Notes: a model not told the origin generated them from the letters alone. A stretch of 64,000 bases of DNA from Pseudomonas entomophila (GCF_029193575.1 NZ_JARGCS010000056.1:558001-622000); one strand, 5' to 3'. Shown: positions 8,681-17,474, numbered from the stretch's first letter. Numbers and translations: made by a program.

Positions 8681-9418
8681 TCACAGGGCCTGCATCATCT
8701 TCCTCACCCCCGCCACATGCCGCCGGCTGACCGTCAGCGCATCCCCATCCAGCCCCTTGAGGAACAACTGGAAATGCCCCAGCGGCGTGCGCTGCAAGCG
8801 CTCGATGCGCTCACGGGCAACCAGCGCGTTGCGGTGGATGCGCACGAAGCGCTCGCCGAACTCGTCCTCCAACGCCTTCAGCGGCTCATCGAGCAGCACC
8901 TCGCCCGCCTCATGGCGCAGGGTCACGTACTTGTGGTCGGCAATGAAATAGATGACCTGGGGCAAGGGGATCAGTTCGATGCCCTTGCGCGTTCGCGCGC
9001 TGATATGGCTGCGCGGCCCGCCACTGTCGCTGGCCGGGCGGGTCAGCTCCGCCAGCAGGCTGCGGCTGGGCTTTTCCGCCTTGCGCAGGGCGTCACGCAG
9101 GGCCTGGGGTTGGATTGGCCAGGCCACGTGGCTCAGCGAGCTGTCCTTGAATTTCTGCTGTTCATCGTCCTCGATGCAGAACACCACCGCCGGCGGCGCC
9201 TCGCGCTCGCACAGGCGCGCCGCCACCTGCAGACCATCCAGGCCCACCATGTGGGTATCGAGCAGGACCACGTCCGGCTTCAGGCTTTCGATCAGGGCCA
9301 GGGCCTCGTCGCCGTTGGTGGCGCTGGGCTCCAGCACGGTGTAGCCCTCCAGCTCGCCGAGCAGCCGGCTCAGGCGTTCGCGGGCTTGCGGTTCGTCGTC
9401 AACGATCAGGACATTCAT
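8681..9418 (-). CDS. algR: LytTR response regulator AlgR with a degenerate receiver domain
   Basis: This 245-residue regulator has an N-terminal receiver domain (1-115) and a C-terminal LytTR DNA-binding domain (~140-245, HISARTRKGIELIPL, VIYFIADHKYVTLRH, ERFVRIHRNALVAR). The LytTR half is very well preserved, so DNA targets should be those of AlgR. The receiver is altered. D7, D8 and D54 remain, but the usual Pro after the DxxM motif is Val58, the conserved Thr/Ser is Ile82, and the conserved Lys before Pro is Trp100, in a segment about two residues shorter than in P. aeruginosa AlgR. No algZ/fimS kinase gene is next to it. It probably works without phosphorylation. Confidence 0.93.
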   Translation of the reverse strand: MNVLIVDDEPQARERLSRLLGELEGYTVLEPSATNGDEALALIESLKPDVVLLDTHMVGLDGLQVAARLCEREAPPAVVFCIEDDEQQKFKDSSLSHVAWPIQPQALRDALRKAEKPSRSLLAELTRPASDSGGPRSHISARTRKGIELIPLPQVIYFIADHKYVTLRHEAGEVLLDEPLKALEDEFGERFVRIHRNALVARERIERLQRTPLGHFQLFLKGLDGDALTVSRRHVAGVRKMMQAL

Positions 9419-9727
9419 AATGGCGCTGGATTCCTGAGTGAGTCTCGCACGGGAGGGGCGTAGACAAGTGTATGTCGACCGTTATCGCGGTCAGCCTACA
9501 GACCCATGCGAAGGCCAAAGATTCACTGGGCTGGCAGATTCGCTGCCAGCCCTTTGTCCAACTGTAGACGGTCCATGGAACAACGCCGTTCAATCGTTGA
9601 ATATCCTCGTGCACGCCGCGCCCGATTGATTTTCGACGGTTTCTGGCGACCGGCGCCCTGCGGCGGCGGCGCCAACCCTGCTATGATCGGCGCCACTTTT
9701 TCGTTCACGCCAGCTACGAGTGAATCC
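9419..9727. other. algR-argH divergent intergenic region, no gene seen
   Basis: These 309 bp separate the divergently read algR and argH. In P. aeruginosa the AlgZ sensor gene lies here, but no histidine-kinase sequence or recognisable remnant is visible in any frame. The argH-proximal end holds an extended -10 promoter candidate. Confidence 0.7.
9679..9687 (+). promoter_or_regulatory. Extended -10 promoter candidate for argH
   Basis: The sequence TGCTATGAT matches TGnTATAAT at 8 of 9 positions and lies about 40 bp before the argH ATG, giving a leader of roughly 35 nt. The -35 region is poor, as is usual with extended -10 promoters. Confidence 0.5.
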
Positions 9728-11122
9728 ATGAGCACCGACAAGACCAATCAGTCCTGGGGCGGCCGCTTCAGTGAGCCCGTCGACGCCTTCGTCGCCCGCT
9801 TCACCGCCTCGGTCGATTTCGACAAGCGCCTGTACCGCCACGACATCATGGGTTCGATCGCCCACGCCACCATGCTGGCGCAGGTCGGCGTGCTCAGCGA
9901 TGCCGAGCGCGACACCATCGTCGATGGCCTGAAGACCATCCAGGGCGAGATCGAGGCCGGTAGCTTCGACTGGCGTGTCGACCTCGAAGACGTGCACATG
10001 AACATCGAGGCACGCCTGACCGACCGCATCGGCATCACCGGCAAGAAGCTGCACACCGGTCGCAGCCGCAACGACCAGGTGGCCACCGACATCCGCCTGT
10101 GGCTGCGTGACGAGATCGACCTGATCCTCGGCGAGATCACCCGCCTGCAAAAGGGCCTGCTGGAGCAAGCCGAGCGTGAAGCCGAGACCATCATGCCCGG
10201 TTTCACCCACCTGCAAACCGCCCAGCCGGTGACCTTCGGCCACCACCTGCTGGCCTGGTTCGAGATGCTCAGCCGCGACTACGAGCGCCTGGTAGACTGC
10301 CGCAAGCGCACCAACCGCATGCCCCTGGGCAGCGCCGCGCTGGCCGGCACCACCTATCCGATCGACCGCGAACTGACCTGCAAGCTGCTGGGTTTCGAAG
10401 CCGTGGCCGGCAACTCCCTGGACGGCGTCTCGGACCGTGACTTCGCCATCGAATTCTGCGCCGCCGCGAGCCTGGCGATGATGCACCTGTCGCGTTTCTC
10501 CGAAGAGCTGGTGCTGTGGACCAGCGCGCAGTTCCAGTTCATCGACCTGCCCGACCGCTTCTGCACCGGCAGCTCGATCATGCCGCAGAAGAAGAACCCG
10601 GACGTCCCGGAGCTGGTGCGTGGCAAGAGCGGCCGCGTGTTCGGCGCCCTGACCGGCCTGCTGACCCTGATGAAGGGCCAGCCGCTGGCCTACAACAAGG
10701 ACAACCAGGAAGACAAGGAGCCGCTGTTCGACGCCGCCGATACCCTGCGCGACTCGCTGCGCGCCTTCGCCGACATGATCCCGGCGATCAAGCCACGCCA
10801 CGCCATCATGCGCGAGGCGGCGCTGCGCGGCTTCTCCACCGCCACCGACCTTGCCGACTACCTGGTGCGCCGCGGCCTGCCGTTCCGTGACTGCCACGAA
10901 ATCGTCGGCCACGCGGTGAAATATGGCGTCGACACCGGCAAGGACCTGGCCGAGATGAGCCTGGACGAACTGCGCCAGTTCAGCGACCAGATCGAGCAGG
11001 ACGTGTTCGCCGTGCTGACCCTGGAAGGCTCGGTCAACGCCCGCAACCACATCGGCGGCACCGCCCCGGCGCAGGTGCGCGCGGCCGTGGCACGCGGCCA
11101 GGCGCTGCTGGCTTCGCGCTAA
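9728..11122 (+). CDS. argH: Argininosuccinate lyase
   Basis: This 464-residue enzyme of the fumarase/aspartase superfamily splits argininosuccinate into arginine and fumarate, the last step of arginine synthesis. The superfamily signature GSSIMPQKKNPD is present, along with HTGRSRNDQVATD and TAQPVTFGHHLLAW from the active site. The ATG chosen gives the standard MSTDKTNQSWGGRFSEP start and the family length; a longer in-frame extension upstream has no similarity. It is monocistronic, followed by a palindromic REP pair. Confidence 0.96.
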   Translation: MSTDKTNQSWGGRFSEPVDAFVARFTASVDFDKRLYRHDIMGSIAHATMLAQVGVLSDAERDTIVDGLKTIQGEIEAGSFDWRVDLEDVHMNIEARLTDRIGITGKKLHTGRSRNDQVATDIRLWLRDEIDLILGEITRLQKGLLEQAEREAETIMPGFTHLQTAQPVTFGHHLLAWFEMLSRDYERLVDCRKRTNRMPLGSAALAGTTYPIDRELTCKLLGFEAVAGNSLDGVSDRDFAIEFCAAASLAMMHLSRFSEELVLWTSAQFQFIDLPDRFCTGSSIMPQKKNPDVPELVRGKSGRVFGALTGLLTLMKGQPLAYNKDNQEDKEPLFDAADTLRDSLRAFADMIPAIKPRHAIMREAALRGFSTATDLADYLVRRGLPFRDCHEIVGHAVKYGVDTGKDLAEMSLDELRQFSDQIEQDVFAVLTLEGSVNARNHIGGTAPAQVRAAVARGQALLASR

Positions 11123-11130
11123 GCACCTGG

Positions 11131-11213
11131 CGAGGGCTTTGCCCTCGAATCGCGGCACCAGGCCGCTCCCACACAGGACACCTCTGACCCTGAGGGAGCG
11201 GTCTTGTGCCGCG
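11131..11213. repeat. REP-like inverted pair after argH
   Basis: A small hairpin CGAGGGCTTTGCCCTCG at 11131-11147 is followed by two arms in opposite orientation, 11151-11170 and 11194-11213, that are complementary at 18 of 20 positions around a core GCCGCTCCC. This is the usual form of paired REP units in the P. putida group and could also end transcription. Confidence 0.6.
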
Positions 11214-11239
11214 ATGGGCCGCGCAGCGGCCCCCTCCGA

Positions 11240-11902
11240 TCACCGCTTGTTACGCATCATCTCCATGAACATCGGCATCTGCGCCTCTTTATCGGCCACG
11301 ATCCGCCGCATGTGCTCGCTCTCCCCCAGCAGCTCCAGCAATGCCTTCGCCTGCGGGAAGTCCGCCAGCAAGTCCAGGTTCAATACTTTCTTGCCCACGG
11401 CACAGGCCAGGTCGACCGAGAAGCAGAACATCAGGTCGGCGATGGTCAGTTGCCCACCCGCGATATAGGGTGCGAAACACCCATTGCGCTTGATCGCGGC
11501 AAAGCCCGCCAGCAACTCGCTGCGCGCCCTTTCCTTCACCAGGGGCTCCACCGCCGTGCCAAAGAACGCTTCGGCGTAGCAGGTGCGCGCCGGCAGCTCG
11601 ATGTACAGCTCGACCTCCTTGAGCAACTCGCGCACCTTGGCGCGCTCGTAGGGGTCGGTCGGCAGCAGCGGCTTGCCGGCCTGGGTCTCTTCGAGGTATT
11701 CGAGGATCACCCCGGTCTCGCTCAGGTACTGGCCCGCCTCGGTCTCCAGCGCCGGCACCTTGCCGCGCGGGCTGATGGCCAACGCCTGCGGGGTCTGCCC
11801 GGCGAAGAACGGCACTTCCTCGAAGGGCACGCCCTTCTCCAGCAAGGCCAGCTTGACCATGTTGTAGTAATTGCTGACCGAGAATCCGTGAAGCTTGAGC
11901 AT
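11240..11902 (-). CDS. Glutathione S-transferase
   Basis: This 220-residue protein has a thioredoxin-like N-terminal domain (MLKLHGFSVSNYYNMVKLALLEKG; glutathione-binding region KVPALETEAGQYLSETGVILEYLE, residues ~48-71) and an all-helical C-terminal domain with the conserved LTIADLMF segment. It should conjugate glutathione to electrophiles or act in redox metabolism; the substrate cannot be predicted. A GGAGG lies 9 nt before the ATG. It is convergent with argH and divergent from a small hypothetical gene. Confidence 0.9.
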   Translation of the reverse strand: MLKLHGFSVSNYYNMVKLALLEKGVPFEEVPFFAGQTPQALAISPRGKVPALETEAGQYLSETGVILEYLEETQAGKPLLPTDPYERAKVRELLKEVELYIELPARTCYAEAFFGTAVEPLVKERARSELLAGFAAIKRNGCFAPYIAGGQLTIADLMFCFSVDLACAVGKKVLNLDLLADFPQAKALLELLGESEHMRRIVADKEAQMPMFMEMMRNKR

Positions 11903-12048
11903 GGGTTACAGCCTCCAGGCCGTGTGGGGATGGCCCGGCTGTTATAGCCGCCTGGCCGGCCCATCGCCAGTGTCATGGGCGGCGTCGATGACCGGGCATT
12001 GCCGACGACGGCGTGGCACACTGTGCATCCCATCACTGGAGCTGCGCC

Positions 12049-12357
12049 ATGAGCGAACACGACGACATCGATGCCAACGAGGAAGAAGCCTTCGTCGAGG
12101 CGACCCTGACCCAGGCCATCGAAAACCAGATAGAGAGCGGCGAGCCGCCGGCCGCCAAGGCCATCTTCAACAAGCTGACCCTGGTTGGCTACGAACGCGA
12201 AGACATCCTCAACCTGATGGCCCATGTGTTGGCCATCGAGATCGACGCGATGCTCGACGAGGACCGCCCGTTCAACGGCGAATGGTACGAAACTGCCCTG
12301 CGCGCCCTGCCGGAATTGCCACCTGAGGCAAATCAAGGCGACGACGCCGAAGCGTGA
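12049..12357 (+). CDS. Small acidic hypothetical protein
   Basis: This 102-residue very acidic soluble protein (EHDDIDANEEEAFVEATL... ending NQGDDAEA) has no recognised domain. The middle (ESGEPPAAKAIFNKLTLVGYEREDILNLMAHVLAIEID) is predicted helical and resembles small pseudomonad proteins of unknown function. The ATG is supported by a GGAG 7 nt upstream. It lies 45 bp before another small gene and may be co-transcribed with it. Confidence 0.7.
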   Translation: MSEHDDIDANEEEAFVEATLTQAIENQIESGEPPAAKAIFNKLTLVGYEREDILNLMAHVLAIEIDAMLDEDRPFNGEWYETALRALPELPPEANQGDDAEA

Positions 12358-12402
12358 CTACACTGCTGACTTCCATCCTTGTCTGGAAGTCAGGAGTCGC
12401 CC

Positions 12403-12648
12403 ATGTCCTTCACCCCCGAATTCGTTGCCGAACTGGAAGTGCTCGCGCTGTTCAACCTCGACAGCCACCAGGAAGGCATCAAGGTCCACAGCAACGCCTC
12501 ACCCGCCTTGATCGCCGCGGCCAAGCGCCTGCATGAAAAGCAACTGACCGACCAGCCCGACGGCGGCTACCTGACCAGCCTGGGGCTGGATGCCGCGCAG
12601 AGTGTGCAACAGTTGTTGACCATCCTCAGGAATACCGAGACCGCGTAA
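12403..12648 (+). CDS. TIGR02647 family protein
   Basis: This 81-residue protein matches the short gammaproteobacterial TIGR02647 family (SFTPEFVAELEVLALFNLDSHQEGIKVH... LTDQPDGGYLTSLG...). Some members are described as DNA-binding, but no clear helix-turn-helix can be identified here. A consensus AGGAG lies 6 nt before the ATG. It is followed by a REP pair and then cyaA. Confidence 0.75.
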   Translation: MSFTPEFVAELEVLALFNLDSHQEGIKVHSNASPALIAAAKRLHEKQLTDQPDGGYLTSLGLDAAQSVQQLLTILRNTETA

Positions 12649-12673
12649 GGCTTTCGGGCCACGCCGTTTTCAT

Positions 12674-12754
12674 CGCGGGGCAAGCCCGCCGCCACAGGTA
12701 CTGCGCCGCCCCTGAGATCCGCGGCGTGCCTGTGGCAGCGGGCTTGGCCCGCAG
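12674..12754. repeat. REP-like inverted pair upstream of cyaA
   Basis: Two palindromic units in opposite orientation, CGCGGGGCAAGCCCGCC at 12674 and GCGGGCTTGGCCCGC near 12738, flank a short GC-rich spacer. The core is the same as in several other intergenic regions of this window. Confidence 0.65.
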
Positions 12755-12864
12755 TGAAACCGCCCCGCTGGAAAAATGGCGTCAAAATGCCATTCCCCTC
12801 TTATCCGCTCCCACCACTCAGGATAAACTCGCCCATGCTCCCCTGACCTGCCCCCGAGTGCGCG

Positions 12865-15729
12865 ATGCCCCATCCCCACGAAATCCGCCCCGACCTGGAC
12901 GAAGGCATCGACCGCAAGGTGCTGGCGACCCTGCGCGGGCGATTCATGCAGCTCAACCAGGGGCGTCTGGCGCGGGCGATGGAGGGGCTGTCCAGCCGCC
13001 AGCAGCAGGTGCTGACCCTGCTGCCGCTGTTCTTCCATGTCAACCATCCGCTGCTGCCCGGCTACGTCTCCGGCAGCACCCCGGCCGGGGTGTCCAACTT
13101 CGAACCGGACGCCGAATTGCTCGCCGAGGCCCAGCGCCTGACCCGCTCGTTCACCTACAAGGCCCGCCACGGCAACGCGCCACGGCCGATCCGTGGCCTG
13201 TTCCTGATGGGCAGCCTGGGCACCCTGGCCCAGGCCGAGCAGAGCGACATGGACCTGTGGGTCTGCCACGCCCCAGGCCTGAGCGAGGAGGCCCTGGCCG
13301 AACTGCGCCGCAAGTGCCAACTGCTCGAAACCTGGGCCGCCAGCCAGGGCGCCGAGGCGCATTGCTTCCTGATCGAACCGCAGGGCTTCGTGCAGGGTGA
13401 GCGCGACAGCCAGCTCAGCTCCGACGACTGCGGCACCACCCAGCACTACCTGCTGCTCGACGAGTTCTACCGCACCGCGATCTGGCTGGCCGGGCGCACA
13501 CCGCTGTGGTGGCTGGTGCCGGTGTACGAGGAGCACAACTACCAGGCGTACACCCAGACCTTGCTGTCCAAGCGCTTCATTCGCGCCGCCGACGACCTCG
13601 ACCTCGGCCACCTGGCGCACATTCCGCCCGGCGAGTTCATTGGCGCCGGCCTGTGGCAACTGTTCAAGGGCATCGACTCGCCGTACAAGTCGCTGCTCAA
13701 GCTGCTGCTCACCGAGGCCTATGCCAGCGAGCACCCCCAGGTGCGCTGCCTGAGCCTGGAGTACAAGCGCGCGGTGTTCGCCAACCGCCTGGACCTCGAC
13801 GAGCTCGACCCCTACGTGATGGTGTACCGGCGCATCGAACAGTACCTGCAAGGCCGCGGCGAAACCGCCCGCCTGGAACTGGTGCGGCGCAGCCTGTACC
13901 TGAAGGTGAACAAGAAGCTCAGCGGCCTGAACCGCGCCCGCAGCGGCGGCTGGCAGCGCGACCTGCTGGCACGGCTGACCGCCGAGTGGGGCTGGGACGA
14001 GCGCCAGTTGGCGCTGCTCGACAGCCGCAGCCAGTGGAAAGTGCGCCAGGTCGCCCTGGAGCGTCGTGAACTGGTGGCCGAGCTCAACCACAGCTACCGC
14101 TTTCTCGGCCAATTCGCCCGCAACCAGAACGCCAGCAGCCGCGCCGACCAGCGCGACCTCAACGTGCTTGGCCGGCGCCTGTACGCGGCCTTCGAGCGCC
14201 GCGCCGGCAAGATCGAGGTGATCAACCCCGGTATCGCCCCGGACATGGCCGAAGACACCCTGACCCTGGTGCAGTCGCCCAATCGCAAGGAGCCGGGCAC
14301 CCACCATTGGGGCCTGTACAACGGCAACCTGGGCGTCCACGAATGGGAGCACTTCAGCCCGATCAAGCGCTGCCGTGAGTTGCTCGAACTGCTGACCTGG
14401 GCCCACCGCAACGGCGTGATCGACAGCAGCACGCGCCTGGCCCTGCACCCGGGGGTCAGCGACCTGAGCGAGTTCGAGCTGTTCAACCTGCTGGGCAGCC
14501 TGCAACAGAGCATTCCCTTGCCGCTGGAGACGGTCAGCGAGATCCGCCTGCTGCAACCGAGCGTGGCCGACGAGGTGCTGTTGCTGGTCAACGTCGGCGT
14601 CGACCCGTTGCGCCACCACCGCGACCTGAACATCCTGATGACCACCGAACGCACCGACTCGCTGAGCTACGCCGGGGTGCGCGAAAACCTGGTGCTGACC
14701 CTCGACCAGGTCACCCTCAACAGCTGGAACGAAGTGCTGGTGCAGCGCTACGACGGCGAGCACGCGCTCCTGCGCTGCGTGCGCGACTTCCTCAACAGCC
14801 TCGGCCAGCGTAACCATCGCCCGCGGGTGCGGGTGCGCTGCTTCTGCCACAACCGCGCCCAGGCCATCGCCCAACGGGTGGAGGAGATCTTCGACACGGT
14901 GCAGTTGCTGCTCGACCAGGGCTTGAACCACCGCTACCTGCTACAGGTGGCGCAATACACCCATGTGCTGGAGTTGCTGCCAGGCCAGGTCGCCCTGGCC
15001 ACCCTCGACGACCACGACGCAGTGCTCGCCTACCTGAGCGAGGAACGCAGCCAGTACAGCCCGCTGCACCTGGACGGCAACGCCCTGCAGGACCACGACC
15101 TGTCGCTGCTGCTGGAGCAGGGCCGACCGCGTTGCATCCAGGTGTTCTACCGCCTGCTCGATGGCTGGGCCGACCTGTACGTGCTGGACGAGCACAACGC
15201 CCTGTGGCAGCAGCGCCTGCCGCTGCACGACGAGACCCACTTGCTGCTGCCGTTGCAGCGTTTCCTGCGATCGGTGGTGGTGCGCCGGGACGCGCAGCTG
15301 CCGCTGGACAGCCTGCAGCAGGCGTCGCTGGAGATTCTTTATTACCAGCTATTGCCCAATGGCCAAGGCAAGGCGCGCGCCCTGGAGCAACGCCCCGTGC
15401 CGCTGGTCGATGGCGATCAGCCGTACTACGAAGTGCAGGCGATTCTGCAGGCCGGCACCGGCGATGGGGTGCACGTGACCCTGTATTGCGACCAGCAGGA
15501 GTTTTCCGAGCTGGAGCATGGCGACCAGCTGTATGCGGTGGTGGCCCGGCAGATCCTGCGCCAGCGCCGAGGCGCGGGGAGCTACCGTTGCTACATCACC
15601 GACCTGGACCTGTCCGAGCTGCTGGAGGACGAGCAGGGCTCGACGGTGCTGTACCTGCGCTACAAGCGCGAGCTGGAGCAGGCGTTGAACGATGGTCTGG
15701 AGCAGTTGCAGGCGACCCTGGAGCCCTGA
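12865..15729 (+). CDS. cyaA: Class I adenylate cyclase
   Basis: This 954-residue class I enzyme makes cAMP from ATP, the signal for Vfr/CRP. The N-terminal catalytic domain shows the class I motifs: LFFHVNHPLLPGYV, a nucleotidyltransferase-like GLFLMGSLGTLAQAEQSDMDLWV (~residues 112-134) with its acidic pair, and WWLVPVYEEHNY. The C-terminal half is the regulatory region. It is longer than E. coli CyaA (848 residues). The ATG at 12865 gives the expected MPHPHEIRPDLDEGIDRK start. In this lineage CyaA is the main housekeeping source of cAMP. Confidence 0.95.
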   Translation: MPHPHEIRPDLDEGIDRKVLATLRGRFMQLNQGRLARAMEGLSSRQQQVLTLLPLFFHVNHPLLPGYVSGSTPAGVSNFEPDAELLAEAQRLTRSFTYKARHGNAPRPIRGLFLMGSLGTLAQAEQSDMDLWVCHAPGLSEEALAELRRKCQLLETWAASQGAEAHCFLIEPQGFVQGERDSQLSSDDCGTTQHYLLLDEFYRTAIWLAGRTPLWWLVPVYEEHNYQAYTQTLLSKRFIRAADDLDLGHLAHIPPGEFIGAGLWQLFKGIDSPYKSLLKLLLTEAYASEHPQVRCLSLEYKRAVFANRLDLDELDPYVMVYRRIEQYLQGRGETARLELVRRSLYLKVNKKLSGLNRARSGGWQRDLLARLTAEWGWDERQLALLDSRSQWKVRQVALERRELVAELNHSYRFLGQFARNQNASSRADQRDLNVLGRRLYAAFERRAGKIEVINPGIAPDMAEDTLTLVQSPNRKEPGTHHWGLYNGNLGVHEWEHFSPIKRCRELLELLTWAHRNGVIDSSTRLALHPGVSDLSEFELFNLLGSLQQSIPLPLETVSEIRLLQPSVADEVLLLVNVGVDPLRHHRDLNILMTTERTDSLSYAGVRENLVLTLDQVTLNSWNEVLVQRYDGEHALLRCVRDFLNSLGQRNHRPRVRVRCFCHNRAQAIAQRVEEIFDTVQLLLDQGLNHRYLLQVAQYTHVLELLPGQVALATLDDHDAVLAYLSEERSQYSPLHLDGNALQDHDLSLLLEQGRPRCIQVFYRLLDGWADLYVLDEHNALWQQRLPLHDETHLLLPLQRFLRSVVVRRDAQLPLDSLQQASLEILYYQLLPNGQGKARALEQRPVPLVDGDQPYYEVQAILQAGTGDGVHVTLYCDQQEFSELEHGDQLYAVVARQILRQRRGAGSYRCYITDLDLSELLEDEQGSTVLYLRYKRELEQALNDGLEQLQATLEP

Positions 15730-15738
15730 CCAGCGTCT

Positions 15739-15822
15739 TCGCGGGGCAAGCCCGCTGGCTCCTACAGGCACCCGCAGTTCTTAGGGCCAGCGGTGAACCT
15801 GTAGAGCGGGCTTGCCCCGCGA
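15739..15822. repeat. REP-like inverted pair between cyaA and rnk
   Basis: The arm TCGCGGGGCAAGCCCGCT at 15739-15756 is repeated in inverted form as AGCGGGCTTGCCCCGCGA at 15805-15822, a perfect 18-bp match. It lies between convergent genes and may act as a two-way transcription stop. Confidence 0.75.
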
Positions 15823-15858
15823 TGAGGCCTGCGCAACCCTCCCACCACCCCGATGGGA

Positions 15859-16269
15859 TCAGAGGTCGTAGTCACCCGCCGCTTCTGGCTGGTACTCCAC
15901 ATCCAGCAGCTTGAGCTTGAGCGTCTTGCCACCCGGCGCCGGCCAGTCGATCTGGTCACCCACCGACAGCCCCAGCAACGCGCAACCGATCGGCGCGAGG
16001 ATCGACACGCAGCCTTCAGGCCCGGCGTCCTTCGGGTACACCAGCGTCAGGTGGTAGTCCTTGCCACTGGCCTCCTCACGGCAGTGCACCCGTGAGTTCA
16101 TGGTCACCACACCCGCCGGTACGTCCTCGTGGCCCACCACCTGCTCGGCGCGGTCGAGCTCGTCCTGCAGGGCAAGCACGCCCGGCGTGCTCTCGTCGAG
16201 GCTGTCGAGCAAGCGCTCCAGGCGCTGCACGTCCAGGCGGGTGAGGATGAGGGAAGGCTTGGTGCTCAT
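15859..16269 (-). CDS. rnk: Regulator of nucleoside diphosphate kinase (GreA/B C-terminal-like)
   Basis: This 136-residue Rnk protein has an N-terminal coiled coil (RLDVQRLERLLDSLDES) and a C-terminal FKBP-like domain of the GreA/GreB type (GCVSILAPIGCALLGLSVGDQIDWPAPGG). Rnk binds RNA polymerase and in P. aeruginosa and E. coli affects NTP pools and alginate formation. The length and the SILAPIGxALLGLxxGD motif fit well. It is separated from the DUF1289/cyaY pair by a strong terminator. Confidence 0.93.
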   Translation of the reverse strand: MSTKPSLILTRLDVQRLERLLDSLDESTPGVLALQDELDRAEQVVGHEDVPAGVVTMNSRVHCREEASGKDYHLTLVYPKDAGPEGCVSILAPIGCALLGLSVGDQIDWPAPGGKTLKLKLLDVEYQPEAAGDYDL

Positions 16270-16316
16270 GATCCAGTCAGACTCCTTTCAGGCGATTTTC
16301 CGGCCGTCGATAAAGC

Positions 16317-16341
16317 AAAACCCCGCCCAAGGGCGGGGTTT
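16317..16341 (-). terminator. Rho-independent terminator after the cyaY-DUF1289 pair
   Basis: The hairpin AAACCCCGCCC-tt-GGGCGGGGTTT is followed on the minus strand by TTGCTTTATC. It lies between the DUF1289 stop and the rnk start, so it ends the upstream pair and isolates rnk. Confidence 0.85.
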
Positions 16342-16398
16342 GCGAATGCTTCCGGCAGCGCCGGCACAGGCCCGACACTAACACAGCCGGGCAAATAC

Positions 16399-16620
16399 TC
16401 AAGCCTGTGGCGTCAACGCCCGCAGCGCCTGGGCCTCACGGCAAATCTGCCGGCGCCGTTCGTCGTCGGCGGCACGCCACTCGCGGATGTGCTCGACATG
16501 GCGGAAACAGCCGGTGCACACCCGGCGCTCGTCCAGCCGGCACACGCTGATGCACGGCGATGGCACCGCCGGGCTGACGTTGCTGTACAGCGGCTTGGGT
16601 GGCCGGGTCTGCTCGCTCAT
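16399..16620 (-). CDS. DUF1289 domain protein
   Basis: This 73-residue protein contains the DUF1289 cysteine pattern PSPCISVCRLDERRVCTGCFRH, probably a small metal-binding motif with four cysteines, followed by a basic helix (EIREW-type, DDERRRQICREAQAL). Its function is unknown. It starts 1 bp after the cyaY stop, so the two are co-translated or at least co-transcribed. The start chosen follows cyaY; a longer in-frame extension overlaps cyaY and is not conserved. Confidence 0.85.
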   Translation of the reverse strand: MSEQTRPPKPLYSNVSPAVPSPCISVCRLDERRVCTGCFRHVEHIREWRAADDERRRQICREAQALRALTPQA

Positions 16621-16621
16621 C

Positions 16622-16954
16622 TCAGATCTCGTCGAAGTCCAGCTTCTCGCCGGCCCGCTCCCAGACAATGCGCTCGAGCATCTCGCCCAGCAATTCTTCG
16701 CTCTTCTCGCACACCCACTTGCCGCTTTCTTCGTCGTAGTCGAAGTGGAAACCACCCGAGCGGTCGGCCAACCACAGCTGGCGCAGGGGCTCCTGGCGGC
16801 TGAAGATCAATTGGCTGCCGTTTTCGAACTTGACGGTCAGCACGCCGGCGGAGTTTTCCATGTCCAGGTCCAGGTCGCTCTCATCGAACAGGTCTTCGAT
16901 GGCCTGTTGGGTGGCATCGACCAGGTCATGGAAACGCGCTTCGCTCAAACTCAT
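16622..16954 (-). CDS. cyaY: Frataxin homologue CyaY
   Basis: This 110-residue bacterial frataxin is an iron-binding modulator of iron-sulfur cluster assembly that works with IscS/IscU. The N-terminal acidic helix (FHDLVDATQQAIEDLFDESDLDLD) carries the iron-binding carboxylates, and the beta sheet is marked by GVLTVKFENGSQLIFSRQEPLRQLWLADRSGGFHF. The length matches the family. Linkage to cyaA, lptM and lysA is classical in enterobacteria and pseudomonads. Confidence 0.95.
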   Translation of the reverse strand: MSLSEARFHDLVDATQQAIEDLFDESDLDLDMENSAGVLTVKFENGSQLIFSRQEPLRQLWLADRSGGFHFDYDEESGKWVCEKSEELLGEMLERIVWERAGEKLDFDEI

Positions 16955-17264
16955 AGCAGGTACCTCGAAAATGGCTGCACACATGCAAGCCGCGCACGAT
17001 ACGGGCGGTTGGCGCCGAATGCAAAGATTAGCGTCCGTCCATTTCAGCCCAATCGCAGGGCACGCCCGCTGCCACCGGTGCAGCGTTCTACCTCCAGGGC
17101 AGCGGTATGGCTGTGGAAGCGGGCTCGCCCCGCGATAGGGTCGGCACGAACACTACAGACTAGCCTTTCGCGCCCCGCCCGGCGGCCCGTCCCTCGCATA
17201 GGCAATCCGCCGGTCGCTCGGTATACTCGGGCGCAATACTGCATATTTCAAAGGATTTCCCCCA
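16955..17264. other. cyaY-lptM intergenic region with a REP pair
   Basis: This 310-bp divergent region holds two REP-like units (about 17053-17070, and AGCGGGCTCGCCCCGCGATAG near 17119-17139). A TATACT -10 candidate at 17222-17227 lies 38 bp before lptM. No coding sequence is supported. Confidence 0.55.
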
Positions 17265-17474
17265 ATGAAGCGCCTGATTTCCTCCCTCGCGGCGCTGGTC
17301 GCGGTGGCCTGCCTCGTTTCGGCCTGCGGTCAGAAAGGCCCCCTGTACCTGCCCGAAGACGGCAAGGACGGCAAAGGCCCGCGCAAGTCGTCGCACCAGC
17401 ACGCTCAACCGGCCAAGCCCGCCCAGCCGCAGGCGTCGGAACAAGAGCAGCCCGAGCCGTCGCCAGCGCAGTAA
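17265..17474 (+). CDS. lptM: Outer-membrane lipoprotein LptM (YifL-like)
   Basis: This 69-residue lipoprotein has a signal peptide ending in the lipobox LVSAC, with Cys21 as the acylation site, then the conserved GQKGPLYLPED segment and a disordered Pro/Gln/Glu tail. LptM in E. coli binds the LptDE lipopolysaccharide translocon and helps its oxidative maturation. AAGGA precedes the ATG. It lies 9 bp upstream of lysA and heads the lptM-lysA-dapF operon. Confidence 0.88.
   Translation: MKRLISSLAALVAVACLVSACGQKGPLYLPEDGKDGKGPRKSSHQHAQPAKPAQPQASEQEQPEPSPAQ

Noticed and set aside
9399..9614. Possible algZ remnant in the algR-argH gap
   Set aside because: The translated frames show no kinase HisKA/ATPase motifs or membrane helices; I see no trace of algZ.
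12670..14931. 753-codon frame antisense to cyaA
   Set aside because: Only low-complexity composition; cyaA on the other strand shows all class I cyclase motifs.
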